DNA of 64,000 bases from positions 120,349 through 184,348 of the forward strand of contig CANQNT010000001.1 of assembly GCA_947625255.1 (NCBI GenBank), read 5' to 3'. This DNA is from an uncultured Acetatifactor sp. GTDB lineage: Bacteria; Bacillota; Clostridia; Lachnospirales; Lachnospiraceae. Below are positions 8,271-17,421 of this stretch, one piece after another (within the stretch, counting starts at the first letter, position 1; the number at the start of each line of letters is the position of its first letter). The notes under the pieces were generated by a model, which saw nothing but the letters and a program-made list of their open reading frames with translations, did not search any database and had not been told where the DNA came from. The position numbers and the translations under genes were made by a program.

Positions 8271-9950
8271 TCAGCTTCGGACATCCTTTCGCTGGGACGG
8301 AACTGTCGCGTCAAAATAGGTATTCAGGATCTCCAGCAGCCCGTCATGCTCGTTGTCAAGCGTTGTCACCAGATCCGCGGCCGCCTTGACCGAGGGACTG
8401 GCATTGGCCATGGCGATTCCCGTATGAGCCGCCTGCAGCATGGAAATGTCGTTTTCCGCGTCTCCTGCCGCAAAGGTATGGCTGTGGGGCACGTGGAGGT
8501 ATTCTTCCACGAAACGGACGGCGGCGCCTTTGCCGGCCTGGGCGGGCAGGATCTCCAGGTACTGATCATTGGAAAAAATCATCTGGATCCGGTCGCCGCA
8601 AAAGGGTGCGATGTGGTCCCGGAATTCTTCCAGGCGTTTTCTGTCGGTGAGATGGATGCATTGCAGCTTGTAGGAACCTTTTTCCAGGCTTCCCGGGATG
8701 TCATCCACGACCCGCAGGGGGAGATGGATGCGCCGGGTGTAATATTTCAGTTCCGCGTTCATGCCATGGCAGACAATTTCGCTGTCTGTATAGGCGTGGA
8801 TGTGAAGCCCCGCTTTTTCCGCCTCTCCGATGATAAATCGGATGTCCGTCAGGGCCAGCCGATGCTCCAGGATGGGTCTGTCTGTATCGCAGTCATAAAT
8901 CAGGGCGCCGTTGTTGGAAATGATCAGCATATTAGGGTAGTTGATTCCCGAAAGGGAACACACTTCCTGAATGCTTGGCAGAGGTCTGCCGGAGGTAAGG
9001 ATGATGTGGTGCCCTTTGGCGGTTGCCCGGTCCAGGGCTGTTTTCATGGCTTGGGAAAGACCGCTGGCATTGTTAAGCAAGGTCCCGTCCATGTCCGTGA
9101 ACAGGAGATTGCCCAGGGAAGCGCGCATAGGCTTTAAGAGGTCTTCGGGAACGAAGAGCCTGCCATATCCCGTGCCCAGATCCAGTTTGGGCTTGTTGGC
9201 CCCGTGAAAATCAGAGCCGCCGGAAAGGAGCAGTCCGTATTTTTGTGCCAGCTTCCTTAAGAAACGCTCATCCGCGGGGGTATGGGTGGGATAAAACACC
9301 TCCATTCCAAGCAGTCCCGCTTCTTTACATTCGCGGATCAGGGTCTCCAACGCGTCATCCCCCAGATGATAGAGCATGGGATGGGCCAGAATCGGGATGC
9401 CGTCCGCTTCCAGGATCAGTGCGATTGCCTGGGAGGGAGTGATTTTCTCCCGGGGAACATAGCAGGGACAGTGGTCCCCGATATAGCGTTCAAAAGCCTC
9501 GTTCAGGCTTTGAACGCGGCCATGCTCCAACAGATAGCGGGCATAATGAGCCCTGGTGATGACTGCGTCAGGATAGGCCGCTGACAGGTCCTCATAGGTG
9601 ATTTCGATGCCGGCATCCCGCAGGAGCGCGCACATTTTCCGGTTGCGCAGCGTGCGGGAATCGGTGAATTCCTTTAATTTTTCCCGAAAGCCTTCTTTTT
9701 GAAAGTCAATGAAAAGGCCGACGATATGAACATCCCGGCCTTGATATTCCGTGGAGAGCTCGATGCCGGGGATGACCTCAGGAACATGACCGCGGGCATA
9801 TTCCAGGGCCTCTTCCAAACCGGCCACGGTATCGTGATCCGTCAGGGCAAAGGCGGCCAGGCCCTTCCTCGTGGCATAATCAACCAGCCCGGACGGCGTC
9901 AGTGTACCGTCCGAGCAGGTGGAATGGACATGCAGGTCGATCGCTCTCAT
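8271..9950 (-). CDS. PHP-domain phosphoesterase fused to Cof-type HAD hydrolase
   Basis: A 559-residue fusion. Residues 1 to about 275 form a PHP domain of the YciV/TrpH class (DLHVHSTCSDGT metal motif, LTDHDTV, PGIELSTEY, GGSDFHG), a family that removes nucleotides from 5' ends or hydrolyses nucleoside bisphosphates. From residue about 281 a Cof/HAD-IIB phosphatase starts (FTDMDGTLLNN, TSGRPLPS, and AAGDAENDISML), a class acting on sugar or nucleotide phosphates. A methionine at residue 275 could in principle start the HAD part separately, but no ribosome site precedes it. The start overlaps the end of the ABC-F gene by four bases, so the pair is a minus-strand operon with translational coupling. 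Confidence 0.88.
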   Translation of the reverse strand: MRAIDLHVHSTCSDGTLTPSGLVDYATRKGLAAFALTDHDTVAGLEEALEYARGHVPEVIPGIELSTEYQGRDVHIVGLFIDFQKEGFREKLKEFTDSRTLRNRKMCALLRDAGIEITYEDLSAAYPDAVITRAHYARYLLEHGRVQSLNEAFERYIGDHCPCYVPREKITPSQAIALILEADGIPILAHPMLYHLGDDALETLIRECKEAGLLGMEVFYPTHTPADERFLRKLAQKYGLLLSGGSDFHGANKPKLDLGTGYGRLFVPEDLLKPMRASLGNLLFTDMDGTLLNNASGLSQAMKTALDRATAKGHHIILTSGRPLPSIQEVCSLSGINYPNMLIISNNGALIYDCDTDRPILEHRLALTDIRFIIGEAEKAGLHIHAYTDSEIVCHGMNAELKYYTRRIHLPLRVVDDIPGSLEKGSYKLQCIHLTDRKRLEEFRDHIAPFCGDRIQMIFSNDQYLEILPAQAGKGAAVRFVEEYLHVPHSHTFAAGDAENDISMLQAAHTGIAMANASPSVKAAADLVTTLDNEHDGLLEILNTYFDATVPSQRKDVRS

Positions 9951-11584
9951 AGCTCGTCCTCTTCCTTCTGGGCCGTAAATACGGTGCGCTTTCTGGCCAT
10001 CTCATCGTTTGCCAGGTATTCGTCGTAGGTGGTGATCTTGTCGATTATCTTGCCGTCCGGGAGAATTTCAATGATCCGGTTGGCCGTGGTCTGGACGAAC
10101 TGATGGTCATGGCAGGAGAAGAGCACCACGCCGGGGAACTTGATCACGCCGTTGTTCAGCGCGGTGATGGATTCCATGTCCAGATGGTTGGTAGGCTCGT
10201 CAAAAATCAGGCAGTTGGCGCCGCTGATCATCATCTTGGAAAGCAGGCAGCGTACTTTTTCACCACCGGAAAGCACCCTGACTTTTTTCACACCGTCCTC
10301 GCCGGCAAAAAGCATTCTTCCCAGGAAACCTCTTACATAGGTCACGTCCTTGATGGGAGAGTAGCCGGTCAGCCAGTCGGCAATGGTTAAGTCATTGTTA
10401 AATTCCTCCGTATAATCCTTGGGGAAGTATGCCTGGGAGGTGGTCACCCCCCATTTATAGCTGCCCTCGTCCGGCTCCAGGCTGCCGGACAGAATCTGGA
10501 ACAGCGTGGTCTTGGCCAGTTCGTTGCCGCCCACGAAAGCGATTTTGTCGTCATGTCCCACGATAAAGCTGATATCATCCAGTACTTTTACGCCGTTAAT
10601 GGTTTTGGACAGATGCTCCACGGAGAGCACTTCGTTGCCGATCTCGCGGTCCGGACGAAAGTCAATATAAGGATATTTGCGGCTGGAGGGTTTCATCTCG
10701 TCCAGCTGGATTTTTTCCAGGGCACGCTTTCTGGAAGTGGCTTGCTTGGATTTGGAAGCGTTGGCGGAGAAACGAGAGATGAATTCCTGCAGTTCCTTGA
10801 TCTTTTCCTCTTTTTTCTTGTTGGCCTCTTTCATCTGCTTGACCAAAAGCTGGCTGGATTCATACCAGAAATCGTAGTTGCCGGCGTAGAGCTGAATCTT
10901 GCCGTAGTCAATATCGGCCGTGTAGGTGCAGACCTTATTCAGGAAATAACGGTCATGGGACACTACGATCACAGTGTTATCAAAATCGATCAAAAAGTCC
11001 TCCAGCCAGGCGATGGCATCCAGGTCCAGATGGTTGGTGGGCTCATCCAAAAGCAGGATGTCCGGATTGCCGAAAAGGGCTTTGGCCAACAGCACTTTTA
11101 CTTTCATATTGCTCTCCAGATCTCCCATGAGAGCATAGTGATATTTGGGGTCGATCCCCAGACCGTTAAGCAATGTGGCGGCGTTGGATTCCGCCTCCCA
11201 GCCGTCCATCTCGGCAAATTCTCCCTCCAGCTCGCTGGCGCGGATCCCGTCCTCCTCAGAGAAGTCCTCCTTGGCGTAGATGGCATCCTTTTCTTTCATG
11301 ATGTCATAGAGACGCTGATTCCCCATGATGACGGTGTCCATGACCGGGTATGCGTCGTATTTAAAATGGTCCTGCTCCAGCACTGACAGACGCTGACCGG
11401 GCGTGACGTACACGTCTCCCTTTGTGGTCTCCAGCTCACCGTCCAGAATTTTTAAAAAGGTGGATTTTCCGGCGCCGTTTGCACCGATCAGACCGTAACA
11501 ATTGCCCTCGGTAAATTTAATGTTTACATCCTCGAACAGGGCTTTCTTCCCTACCCGGTAGGTTACGTTATTCGCACTAATCAT
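9947..11584 (-). CDS. ABC-F family ATPase (YkpA/YbiT type)
   Basis: A 545-residue soluble protein with two ABC ATPase domains and no membrane segments, the plan of ABC-F proteins that act on the ribosomal E site. The first Walker A is GANGAGKST, with Walker B ILLLDEPTNHLD. The second ABC domain has a degenerate Walker A-type loop GGNELAKTT and an intact VLSGGEKVR signature with Walker B LIFDEPTNHLD. The altered second loop resembles that of the YkpA/YbiT subgroup as I recall it. The linker between the domains is highly charged (KKKEEKIKELQEF). The role could be translation control or mild drug protection; nothing here shows resistance. Confidence 0.88.
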   Translation of the reverse strand: MISANNVTYRVGKKALFEDVNIKFTEGNCYGLIGANGAGKSTFLKILDGELETTKGDVYVTPGQRLSVLEQDHFKYDAYPVMDTVIMGNQRLYDIMKEKDAIYAKEDFSEEDGIRASELEGEFAEMDGWEAESNAATLLNGLGIDPKYHYALMGDLESNMKVKVLLAKALFGNPDILLLDEPTNHLDLDAIAWLEDFLIDFDNTVIVVSHDRYFLNKVCTYTADIDYGKIQLYAGNYDFWYESSQLLVKQMKEANKKKEEKIKELQEFISRFSANASKSKQATSRKRALEKIQLDEMKPSSRKYPYIDFRPDREIGNEVLSVEHLSKTINGVKVLDDISFIVGHDDKIAFVGGNELAKTTLFQILSGSLEPDEGSYKWGVTTSQAYFPKDYTEEFNNDLTIADWLTGYSPIKDVTYVRGFLGRMLFAGEDGVKKVRVLSGGEKVRCLLSKMMISGANCLIFDEPTNHLDMESITALNNGVIKFPGVVLFSCHDHQFVQTTANRIIEILPDGKIIDKITTYDEYLANDEMARKRTVFTAQKEEDEL

Positions 11585-11654
11585 ATTTCCTCTTTTCCGC
11601 CGCCGAAAGGCGGCTATTGCTCATTTTTAACAACGGGATGGCACACTAACTATC

Positions 11655-11682
11655 ATTGTACTGAAAAAATGGGATTTTGCAA
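11655..11682 (-). promoter_or_regulatory. Sigma-A promoter for the ABC-F operon
   Basis: On the minus strand TTGCAA (11682-11677), 16 bases, TACAAT (11660-11655). The resulting leader of about 65 bases carries a small GCCGCC/GGCGGC hairpin at 11600-11615 just before the ribosome site; no U-run follows it. Confidence 0.5.
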
Positions 11683-11704
11683 GAGGATTTTCGGAAGAAA
11701 TTCG

Positions 11705-11733
11705 TTGAACTTGATCTATATATCTGCTAGAAT
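11705..11733 (+). promoter_or_regulatory. Sigma-A promoter ahead of the MFS pseudogene
   Basis: TTGAAC, 17 bases, TAGAAT. It seems intact although the gene behind it is broken, and it may now drive the glycerophosphodiesterase gene. Confidence 0.45.
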
Positions 11734-11814
11734 GAACAAGAAGGGACATTTGGCAAACCAATAGTAAGGGAGATTGAAAAACGCAGGACAAACTGAATTA
11801 CAAAGGGGCGGGAT

Positions 11815-12224
11815 TTGAGCGCCGTGGAAGCGTGCGCGTCCGTCGGCAACCTGCTGGCGCCGGAAGTGAAGCGCAGTATGGTGTTTATGCTGCTTTCCAT
11901 CTTTTTCTGGTTCACGGCCTATAATGCGGTGACCACGGCTTTTTCCCGCTACACAAGGGTCGTATGGATGATGGAGGGCGGCAGCTTTGCCAATTGCCTG
12001 ATGGTGGCGACCGTGGCGGACATTATCAGCTATATTCCCATCGGACAGATCTCCAGCAAATTTGGCCGTAAAAAGACGATCATGGGCGACGATCAACGTG
12101 AATTCTTATTCTATGATCGTGGCCATGCCTGATCGCTTTCCTGACGATGACGCAGGTGCGCCATGGAGACGTGCGGCCGGAGAAGAAGAAATCTTTGCTT
12201 GAGAATTTTGACGTGGATGATTGA
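11815..12224 (+). pseudogene. Decayed sugar-type MFS transporter (SLC45-like), three C-terminal fragments
   Basis: Three collinear pieces of one transporter survive in different frames. Piece A (11815-12090) reads FFWFTAYNAVTTAFSRY and IGQISSKFGRKKTIMG. Piece B (12092-12127) reads INVNSYSMIVAM. Piece C (12132-12224) reads IAFLTMTQVRHGDV and ends ENFDVDD before TGA. This order matches the second half of MFS sugar:cation symporters of the SLC45 type. The N-terminal half and the segments between the pieces are missing, so no transporter can be made. The GDPD gene starts 15 bases later. Confidence 0.75.
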
Positions 12225-12239
12225 CACAAGGAGGAAAAA

Positions 12240-13073
12240 TTGAAGAAACGGAAGTTTTTTTTCAGCGTGGCAGCGCTGTCCGCCACAACGTACCTGGCGG
12301 CGATTATGCCAACTATGCGTAAAAATAAGGACATAGATGCCTTAAAGAAGGTGCTTTACGCCCACAGAGGGCTACACGATAACGATGGAGACGCGCCGGA
12401 GAATTCCATGGTCGCTTTTCGCAAGGCCGTGGAGAGCGGATATGGTATCGAAATGGATGTTCAGCTTAGCAAGGATAAGGTTCCCGTGGTTTTTCACGAT
12501 TTTCTTCTGCAGCGTATGTGCGGAGCAGAGGGGAAAGTCAGCGATTATACATATGAAGAGCTGCAACGGTTCCATTTGATGAAGTCGGAGGAAAAAATCC
12601 CGAAATTCGAGGATGTTTTGAAGCTGGTTGGTGGCAGGGTTCCCTTGATCGTGGAGTTAAAGATTGAAAGGAGGGATACCGCCGTCTGTGACGCGGCAGA
12701 TGCGCTGCTTCGCAATTATAAGGGATTGTATTGTATCGAATCCTTTCATCCTCTGGCGGTCTATTGGTATCGCCGCAACCGTCCGCAGATCGTGAGGGGA
12801 CAGTTATCCGATGGCTTTACCAGGGACCCGAAATATCGGAAACCTCATTTTTTCCTGATGGAGTATTTGCTGCTGAATTTTCTGACCAAGCCTGATTTTA
12901 TCGCTTACGACAAGGCGGATGAAAAGAATCTTTCCCGCCGGATTTGCCATGGTCTGTACCATAACACGGCGGTGGCTTACACCATCAAGGGGGAGGAAGA
13001 GCTGGCGGAGGCCAAAAAACATTTCGACATTTTTATTTTTGACAGTTTTCTCCCTGAGGCAAACTATAAATAA
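12240..13073 (+). CDS. Glycerophosphodiester phosphodiesterase, membrane anchored
   Basis: Hydrolyses deacylated phospholipid head groups to glycerol-3-phosphate and an alcohol. The 277-residue protein has the GDPD barrel motifs: AHRGLHDN near residue 41, PENSMVAF, EMDVQLSKD, VVFHD and VELKIE. The first 25 residues are basic then hydrophobic, which suggests a signal anchor. The start is a TTG with AAGGAGG five bases upstream; no ATG nearby fits the ribosome site. Confidence 0.85.
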   Translation: MKKRKFFFSVAALSATTYLAAIMPTMRKNKDIDALKKVLYAHRGLHDNDGDAPENSMVAFRKAVESGYGIEMDVQLSKDKVPVVFHDFLLQRMCGAEGKVSDYTYEELQRFHLMKSEEKIPKFEDVLKLVGGRVPLIVELKIERRDTAVCDAADALLRNYKGLYCIESFHPLAVYWYRRNRPQIVRGQLSDGFTRDPKYRKPHFFLMEYLLLNFLTKPDFIAYDKADEKNLSRRICHGLYHNTAVAYTIKGEEELAEAKKHFDIFIFDSFLPEANYK

Positions 13074-13137
13074 AAGGAAAAAGAATGGAAATTTGTATTA
13101 AAAGAGATATCATTGGAAAAAAATTTTGTTTTTCATC

Positions 13138-13166
13138 TTGATATTATTTTGGCAGATTGTTACAAT
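13138..13166 (+). promoter_or_regulatory. Sigma-A promoter for ppdK
   Basis: TTGATA, 17 bases, TACAAT. Transcription would begin near 13173, leaving a leader of about 178 bases before ppdK. Confidence 0.65.
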
Positions 13167-13172
13167 AGGAAT

Positions 13173-13350
13173 GTGTGACCTCTGCGTACCTGGGAATAGC
13201 GCAAGAGGAGACGGGTTGTTTCGTGCTGCGTATTACTTCTCGAATGGGGACGTACGGCGCGTGACGACCGTTGTCACTGCGATGGAAAATCTGTGCGGCT
13301 TATTTTCCATCGTATGTGAAAAATAAAATACAATAAGGGAGACAGAAAGA
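13173..13350 (+). promoter_or_regulatory. Long structured 5' leader of ppdK
   Basis: This leader has no convincing gene; a 66-codon frame at 13126-13326 starts upstream of the transcription start and lacks a ribosome site. It holds at least three hairpins: CCTCTGCG with CGCAAGAGG (about 13179-13208), GTGAC with GTCAC (13261-13277), and a perfect 10-base stem GATGGAAAAT / ATTTTCCATC (13281-13290 and 13302-13311, 11-base loop). No U-run follows the last stem, so it is not a plain terminator. It may control translation or message stability. I recognise no named riboswitch class. Confidence 0.4.
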
Positions 13351-15978
13351 ATGAAGAAATGGGTCTACAAGTTTAAGGAAGGAAGCGCGGACATGAGAAA
13401 TCTCCTGGGAGGCAAAGGCGCCAACCTGGCGGAGATGACCAATCTGGGACTTCCCATTCCTCAGGGTTTTACCGTTACCACGGAAGCGTGTACTGATTAT
13501 TATGACAATGGAAAGCAGATTTCCGATGAGATCAAGGAGCAGATTTTCGCGAATTTAAAGGAACTGGAAGAGCTGATGGGCAAGACCTTTGGCGACACCG
13601 AGGATCCTTTGCTCGTATCCGTTCGTTCCGGTGCCAGAGCTTCCATGCCTGGCATGATGGACACGATTCTGAATCTGGGTCTGAACGACGTGGCGGTGGA
13701 AGGCTTTGCCAAGAAGACTGGCAATCCTCGTTTTGCTTATGATTCCTATCGTCGTTTCATCCAGATGTATTCGGACGTGGTCATGGAGGTTCCCAAGTCT
13801 TATTTTGAGAAGATTATTGATGAGGTAAAGGCTGAGAAAGGCGTACACTACGATACCGAGCTGACTGCCGAGGATCTGAAGGTTCTGGCGGGGCGTTTCA
13901 AGGAGGTGTACAGGCAGGCCATGAATGGCGAGGAATTCCCTCAGGATCCCAGAGAACAGCTTCTCGGCGCGGTCAAGGCCGTGTTCCGTTCTTGGGACAA
14001 CCCTCGTGCCATTGTTTACAGACGTATGAATGACATCCCTGGTGACTGGGGAACCGCCGTAAACGTACAGTGCATGGTGTTTGGCAACAAGGGAAACACT
14101 TCCGGTACCGGCGTTGCCTTTACCCGTAATCCTTCTACCGGGGCAAAGGGCATCTATGGCGAGTATCTGATCAATGCCCAGGGGGAAGACGTGGTTGCCG
14201 GCGTTCGCACGCCTCAGCCCATTACCAAGTTGGCCGAGGATCTGCCGGAATGCTACGAAGAGTTCATTAAGATCGCGAATAAGCTGGAAGATCATTATCG
14301 TGACATGCAGGATATGGAATTCACCATTGAGGAAGGGAAGCTTTATTTCCTGCAGACCCGTAATGGCAAGAGAACCGCTCTTGCCGCCATCAATATTGCC
14401 TGCGACCTGGTGGATGAGGGCCTGATCACTCCCCAGGAGGCCGTATGCCGTATCGAGGCGAAGTCTTTGGATCAGCTGCTGCATCCCACCTTTAACGCTG
14501 AGGCGCTGAAAGCGGGAGAGTTGATTGGTTCCGCGCTTCCCGCTTCTCCCGGAGCTGCTGCCGGAAAGGTTTACTTTACCGCGGAAGAAGCCAAGGCTGC
14601 CGGTAAGGGCGGACGTGGGGAGAGAGCGATTCTGGTCCGTCTGGAAACCTCTCCTGAAGATATTGAGGGTATGCATGCGTCCCAGGGCGTTCTGACCGTG
14701 CGCGGCGGAATGACCTCCCATGCGGCAGTGGTTGCCCGCGGCATGGGTACCTGCTGTGTATCCGGCTGCGGCGATATTAAGATCAATGAAGAAGAAAAGT
14801 GGTTCACTCTGGGCGGTTACACGTTCCATGAGGGCGACTATATTTCCCTGGATGGTTCCACCGGTAATATTTACAAGGGTGACATTGCCACGGAGGAGGC
14901 TTCCGTATCCGGTAACTTTAGCCGGATCATGGCCTGGGCGGATGAGTTCCGTACCCTGCAGGTGCGTACCAATGCGGATACCCCCGCTGATACGGCCAAC
15001 GCCGTGAAGCTGGGCGCGGAAGGCATTGGCTTGTGTCGTACCGAGCATATGTTCTTTGACGCTGACAGAATTCCGAAGATTCGTAAGATGATCCTTTCCG
15101 ATACCGTGGAAGCGCGAGAGGAAGCGCTCAGCGAGCTGATTCCTTTCCAGAAAGGGGACTTCAAGGCCATGTACAAGGCTCTGGAAGGCCGTCCGATGAC
15201 CGTGCGTTATCTGGATCCGCCTCTTCATGAGTTTGTTCCCACTGATCCTGAGGATATCAAGGCGCTGGCTGCCGATATGGGGCTGACCGTGGAAGAGGTG
15301 CAGGCAAAGTGTAACGAGCTTCATGAGTTCAATCCCATGATGGGCCACAGAGGCTGCCGTCTGGCGGTAACTTATCCCGAGATTGCTAAGATGCAGACCA
15401 GGGCCGTTATTGAGGCCGCCATCGAAGTGAAAGAAGAGACCGGCTATGACATCGTTCCCGAAATCATGATCCCGTTGGTAGGAGAGAAGAAAGAACTGAA
15501 ATTCGTCAAAGACGTAGTGGCCGCCACCGCTGAAGAAGTGATGAAAGAGAAGGGGACGCATATCGATTACCATGTAGGTACCATGATTGAGATTCCTCGT
15601 GCCGCTCTGACCGCGGACCAGATTGCCGAGGAGGCCGAGTTCTTCTCCTTTGGCACCAACGATCTGACCCAGATGACCTTTGGTTTCTCCCGTGACGATG
15701 CCGGCAAGTTCCTGGATGCGTACTATGCCAACAAGATTTATGAGTCCGATCCTTTCGCAAGGTTGGATCAGGCCGGTGTGGGACAGCTGATTGAGATGGC
15801 CGCAAAAAAGGGACGCGCTACCAGACCCAATATCAAGCTGGGCATCTGCGGTGAGCATGGCGGAGACCCTTCCTCCATCGAGTTCTGCCATAAGATTGGC
15901 TTGAATTATGTTTCCTGCTCTCCGTTCCGCGTGCCCATTGCGAGACTGGCGGCGGCGCAGGCGGCGCTGTCCGAATAA
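13351..15978 (+). CDS. ppdK: Pyruvate, phosphate dikinase
   Basis: Interconverts pyruvate, ATP and phosphate with PEP, AMP and pyrophosphate; in anaerobic Firmicutes it serves PPi-linked glycolysis or gluconeogenesis. The 875 residues give the usual length. The N-terminal nucleotide-binding domain has LLGGKGANLAEM and SVRSGARASMPGMMDT. The central phosphohistidine domain has GGMTSHAAVVARGMG with the catalytic His near residue 457. The C-terminal PEP/pyruvate barrel has GLCRTEHMF and SFGTNDLTQM, and the active-site Cys lies in GICGEHGGDP. The start has AAGGGAGAC upstream. Base composition is unusually even, typical of a highly expressed gene. Confidence 0.97.
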   Translation: MKKWVYKFKEGSADMRNLLGGKGANLAEMTNLGLPIPQGFTVTTEACTDYYDNGKQISDEIKEQIFANLKELEELMGKTFGDTEDPLLVSVRSGARASMPGMMDTILNLGLNDVAVEGFAKKTGNPRFAYDSYRRFIQMYSDVVMEVPKSYFEKIIDEVKAEKGVHYDTELTAEDLKVLAGRFKEVYRQAMNGEEFPQDPREQLLGAVKAVFRSWDNPRAIVYRRMNDIPGDWGTAVNVQCMVFGNKGNTSGTGVAFTRNPSTGAKGIYGEYLINAQGEDVVAGVRTPQPITKLAEDLPECYEEFIKIANKLEDHYRDMQDMEFTIEEGKLYFLQTRNGKRTALAAINIACDLVDEGLITPQEAVCRIEAKSLDQLLHPTFNAEALKAGELIGSALPASPGAAAGKVYFTAEEAKAAGKGGRGERAILVRLETSPEDIEGMHASQGVLTVRGGMTSHAAVVARGMGTCCVSGCGDIKINEEEKWFTLGGYTFHEGDYISLDGSTGNIYKGDIATEEASVSGNFSRIMAWADEFRTLQVRTNADTPADTANAVKLGAEGIGLCRTEHMFFDADRIPKIRKMILSDTVEAREEALSELIPFQKGDFKAMYKALEGRPMTVRYLDPPLHEFVPTDPEDIKALAADMGLTVEEVQAKCNELHEFNPMMGHRGCRLAVTYPEIAKMQTRAVIEAAIEVKEETGYDIVPEIMIPLVGEKKELKFVKDVVAATAEEVMKEKGTHIDYHVGTMIEIPRAALTADQIAEEAEFFSFGTNDLTQMTFGFSRDDAGKFLDAYYANKIYESDPFARLDQAGVGQLIEMAAKKGRATRPNIKLGICGEHGGDPSSIEFCHKIGLNYVSCSPFRVPIARLAAAQAALSE

Positions 15979-16073
15979 TTGCAAGACTGGCCGCCAAGGC
16001 GGCGCTGTGCGAGCGACACAAATCGCTTTTGACGGGCAAAAGGTTAATCATGCAGTAAAATCAAGCTTTTTGA

Positions 16074-16105
16074 GGGGGCTGACCTTAACGGTTGGCTCCC
16101 TTTTT
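16074..16105 (+). terminator. Intrinsic terminator downstream of ppdK
   Basis: Arms GGGGGCTGACC and GGTTGGCTCCC with a short TTAAC loop, then TTTTT. It lies about 95 bases past the stop. Confidence 0.75.
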
Positions 16106-16133
16106 ACAAAATGGAAGAGTTTATTTTGATGAG

Positions 16134-16162
16134 TTGACATCATTGTATAGGATAGATATAAT
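16134..16162 (+). promoter_or_regulatory. Perfect consensus sigma-A promoter
   Basis: TTGACA, 17 bases, TATAAT, matching both hexamers and spacing exactly. It drives the APH-type kinase gene with a leader of about 140 bases. Confidence 0.8.
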
Positions 16163-16307
16163 TGGAATAGAGACAGCTTTGATTATACGATCTGGAGAAG
16201 AGAATATTTCGGCGACATGGATCTGGCGCAGGTCAGTGAAGAGGCGGCCGTATAGGCGGAGAGTCATATTTACAAGGGAAAGGGAATAAGGGTATAAAAT
16301 ATAAGAC

Positions 16308-17234
16308 GTGGAAACCATGCAGAATACGATTCAGAAGGCGATTTTCAGTTTTTATCATGTTATGCCGGAGAAAACGGAAGACCTGGGCGGCGGCTTTTAC
16401 GGGAAGGTGTTTCTGGTTTCTCTGCCGGGGTGCGGGCAAGTGGCGGCGAAGCTGTACCGGTTTGCGGGGTTTGCGAGGAGAGAATCTGAACAGCTGAAAG
16501 CGCTGGCGGTCCACAGTCTGCTGCGAATGCCGAAGGTGTTCGGCGTGGTAGAGGCTGGAATGTCCGGGGGAGCGTATGACGTGTTGCTGATGGAATATCT
16601 GGAGGGGGTCAACGCGGGCGTACAGGATGTGCGGACCATACCGGAGGATGCGCGGACACGGATCCGTGATCAGATCGTGGATAATCTCATCAGACTGCAT
16701 GAAACAGTCAATCCGGAGGGCTTCGGGCCGTTGGACGCGAAAGTCTTTTGCCCGCGTTGGGAGGATTATTATTATCCCGTGGCAAACGCCATCGTCAAAA
16801 AAGCGCGTGTACTTCATAAAAAGGGTCGGCTCACCGACGAGATCCTGGAAGTTTTTGAACGCTCTTTCCGCCGGTTTGATGAGGTTTTTTCCTGTCCCGT
16901 GAAAAAGGCAAGTCTGATCCACGGGGATTATAATACCTGGAATATCCTGCTCGTTCCGGACAGAAGCCGTGTCGGCGCGGTGATTGATCCTTATGGCTGC
17001 TGCTGGTCAGACAGCGAATATGACCTGTATCAGCTGGACAATGCCAACGGCAGGGACTGGGGGCTGCTGGAGCGTTATGCCGCGAAAAAGTCGCTTTCCC
17101 CCAATTTCCCGGCCAAAAGGGCTTTCTATGAACTGTATACAGAAATCAGCCATTATTATGATTCCGGTGTGGCAGTGATTCCGGAACTGGTGCAGCGGCA
17201 GGCTGACGCGCTGAAACACGCGCTTTCTCTGTGA
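16308..17234 (+). CDS. Aminoglycoside phosphotransferase / fructosamine kinase-like protein
   Basis: A 308-residue small-molecule kinase of the APH fold. It has a glycine-rich loop GGGFYGKV, a lysine-bearing strand QVAAKLYRF, the catalytic loop HGDYNTWNIL near residue 205, and the metal-binding aspartate in AVIDP. Tyr- and Trp-rich segments resemble the fructosamine-3-kinase branch more than classical resistance enzymes, but the substrate cannot be named. The GTG at 16308 and the ATG at 16317 are both possible starts; neither has a clear ribosome site. It is transcribed from the strong promoter at 16134. Confidence 0.65.
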   Translation: METMQNTIQKAIFSFYHVMPEKTEDLGGGFYGKVFLVSLPGCGQVAAKLYRFAGFARRESEQLKALAVHSLLRMPKVFGVVEAGMSGGAYDVLLMEYLEGVNAGVQDVRTIPEDARTRIRDQIVDNLIRLHETVNPEGFGPLDAKVFCPRWEDYYYPVANAIVKKARVLHKKGRLTDEILEVFERSFRRFDEVFSCPVKKASLIHGDYNTWNILLVPDRSRVGAVIDPYGCCWSDSEYDLYQLDNANGRDWGLLERYAAKKSLSPNFPAKRAFYELYTEISHYYDSGVAVIPELVQRQADALKHALSL

Positions 17235-17239
17235 CTGTT

Positions 17240-17280
17240 ACGGAAAACCCTGCCCGCACCGGGCCGTGCCTTTTTTCCGT
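17240..17280 (+). terminator. Probable terminator after the kinase gene
   Basis: Outer arms ACGGAAAA and TTTTCCGT enclose a GC-rich inner stem (GCCCG/CGGGC); the U-run is part of the outer stem. From here to 17421 I see no gene. Confidence 0.4.
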
Positions 17281-17421
17281 AAATGCGTACATATACCTGA
17301 TGGAATCCGAGATCAAGCGGTTTTTGCAACGACAAGCCGCCTACGTGTGATAGTTCCTGTGCTTGGCAGAGCGGTGCAAATATACGAAGCAGACCGTGGG
17401 CTGCCCGGACAAAGGCGTCCA

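Noticed and set aside
8253..9137. A 294-codon open frame on the plus strand
   Set aside because: It mirrors the PHP-HAD fusion gene, whose motifs are all intact on the other strand.
13126..13326. A 66-codon frame ahead of ppdK
   Set aside because: It starts before the predicted transcription start at about 13173 and has no ribosome site; the leader structure explains the region better.
13555..15984. An 809-codon open frame on the minus strand
   Set aside because: It is antisense to ppdK over almost its full length and arises from that gene's codon bias. It has no ribosome site and its translation has no recognisable domain.
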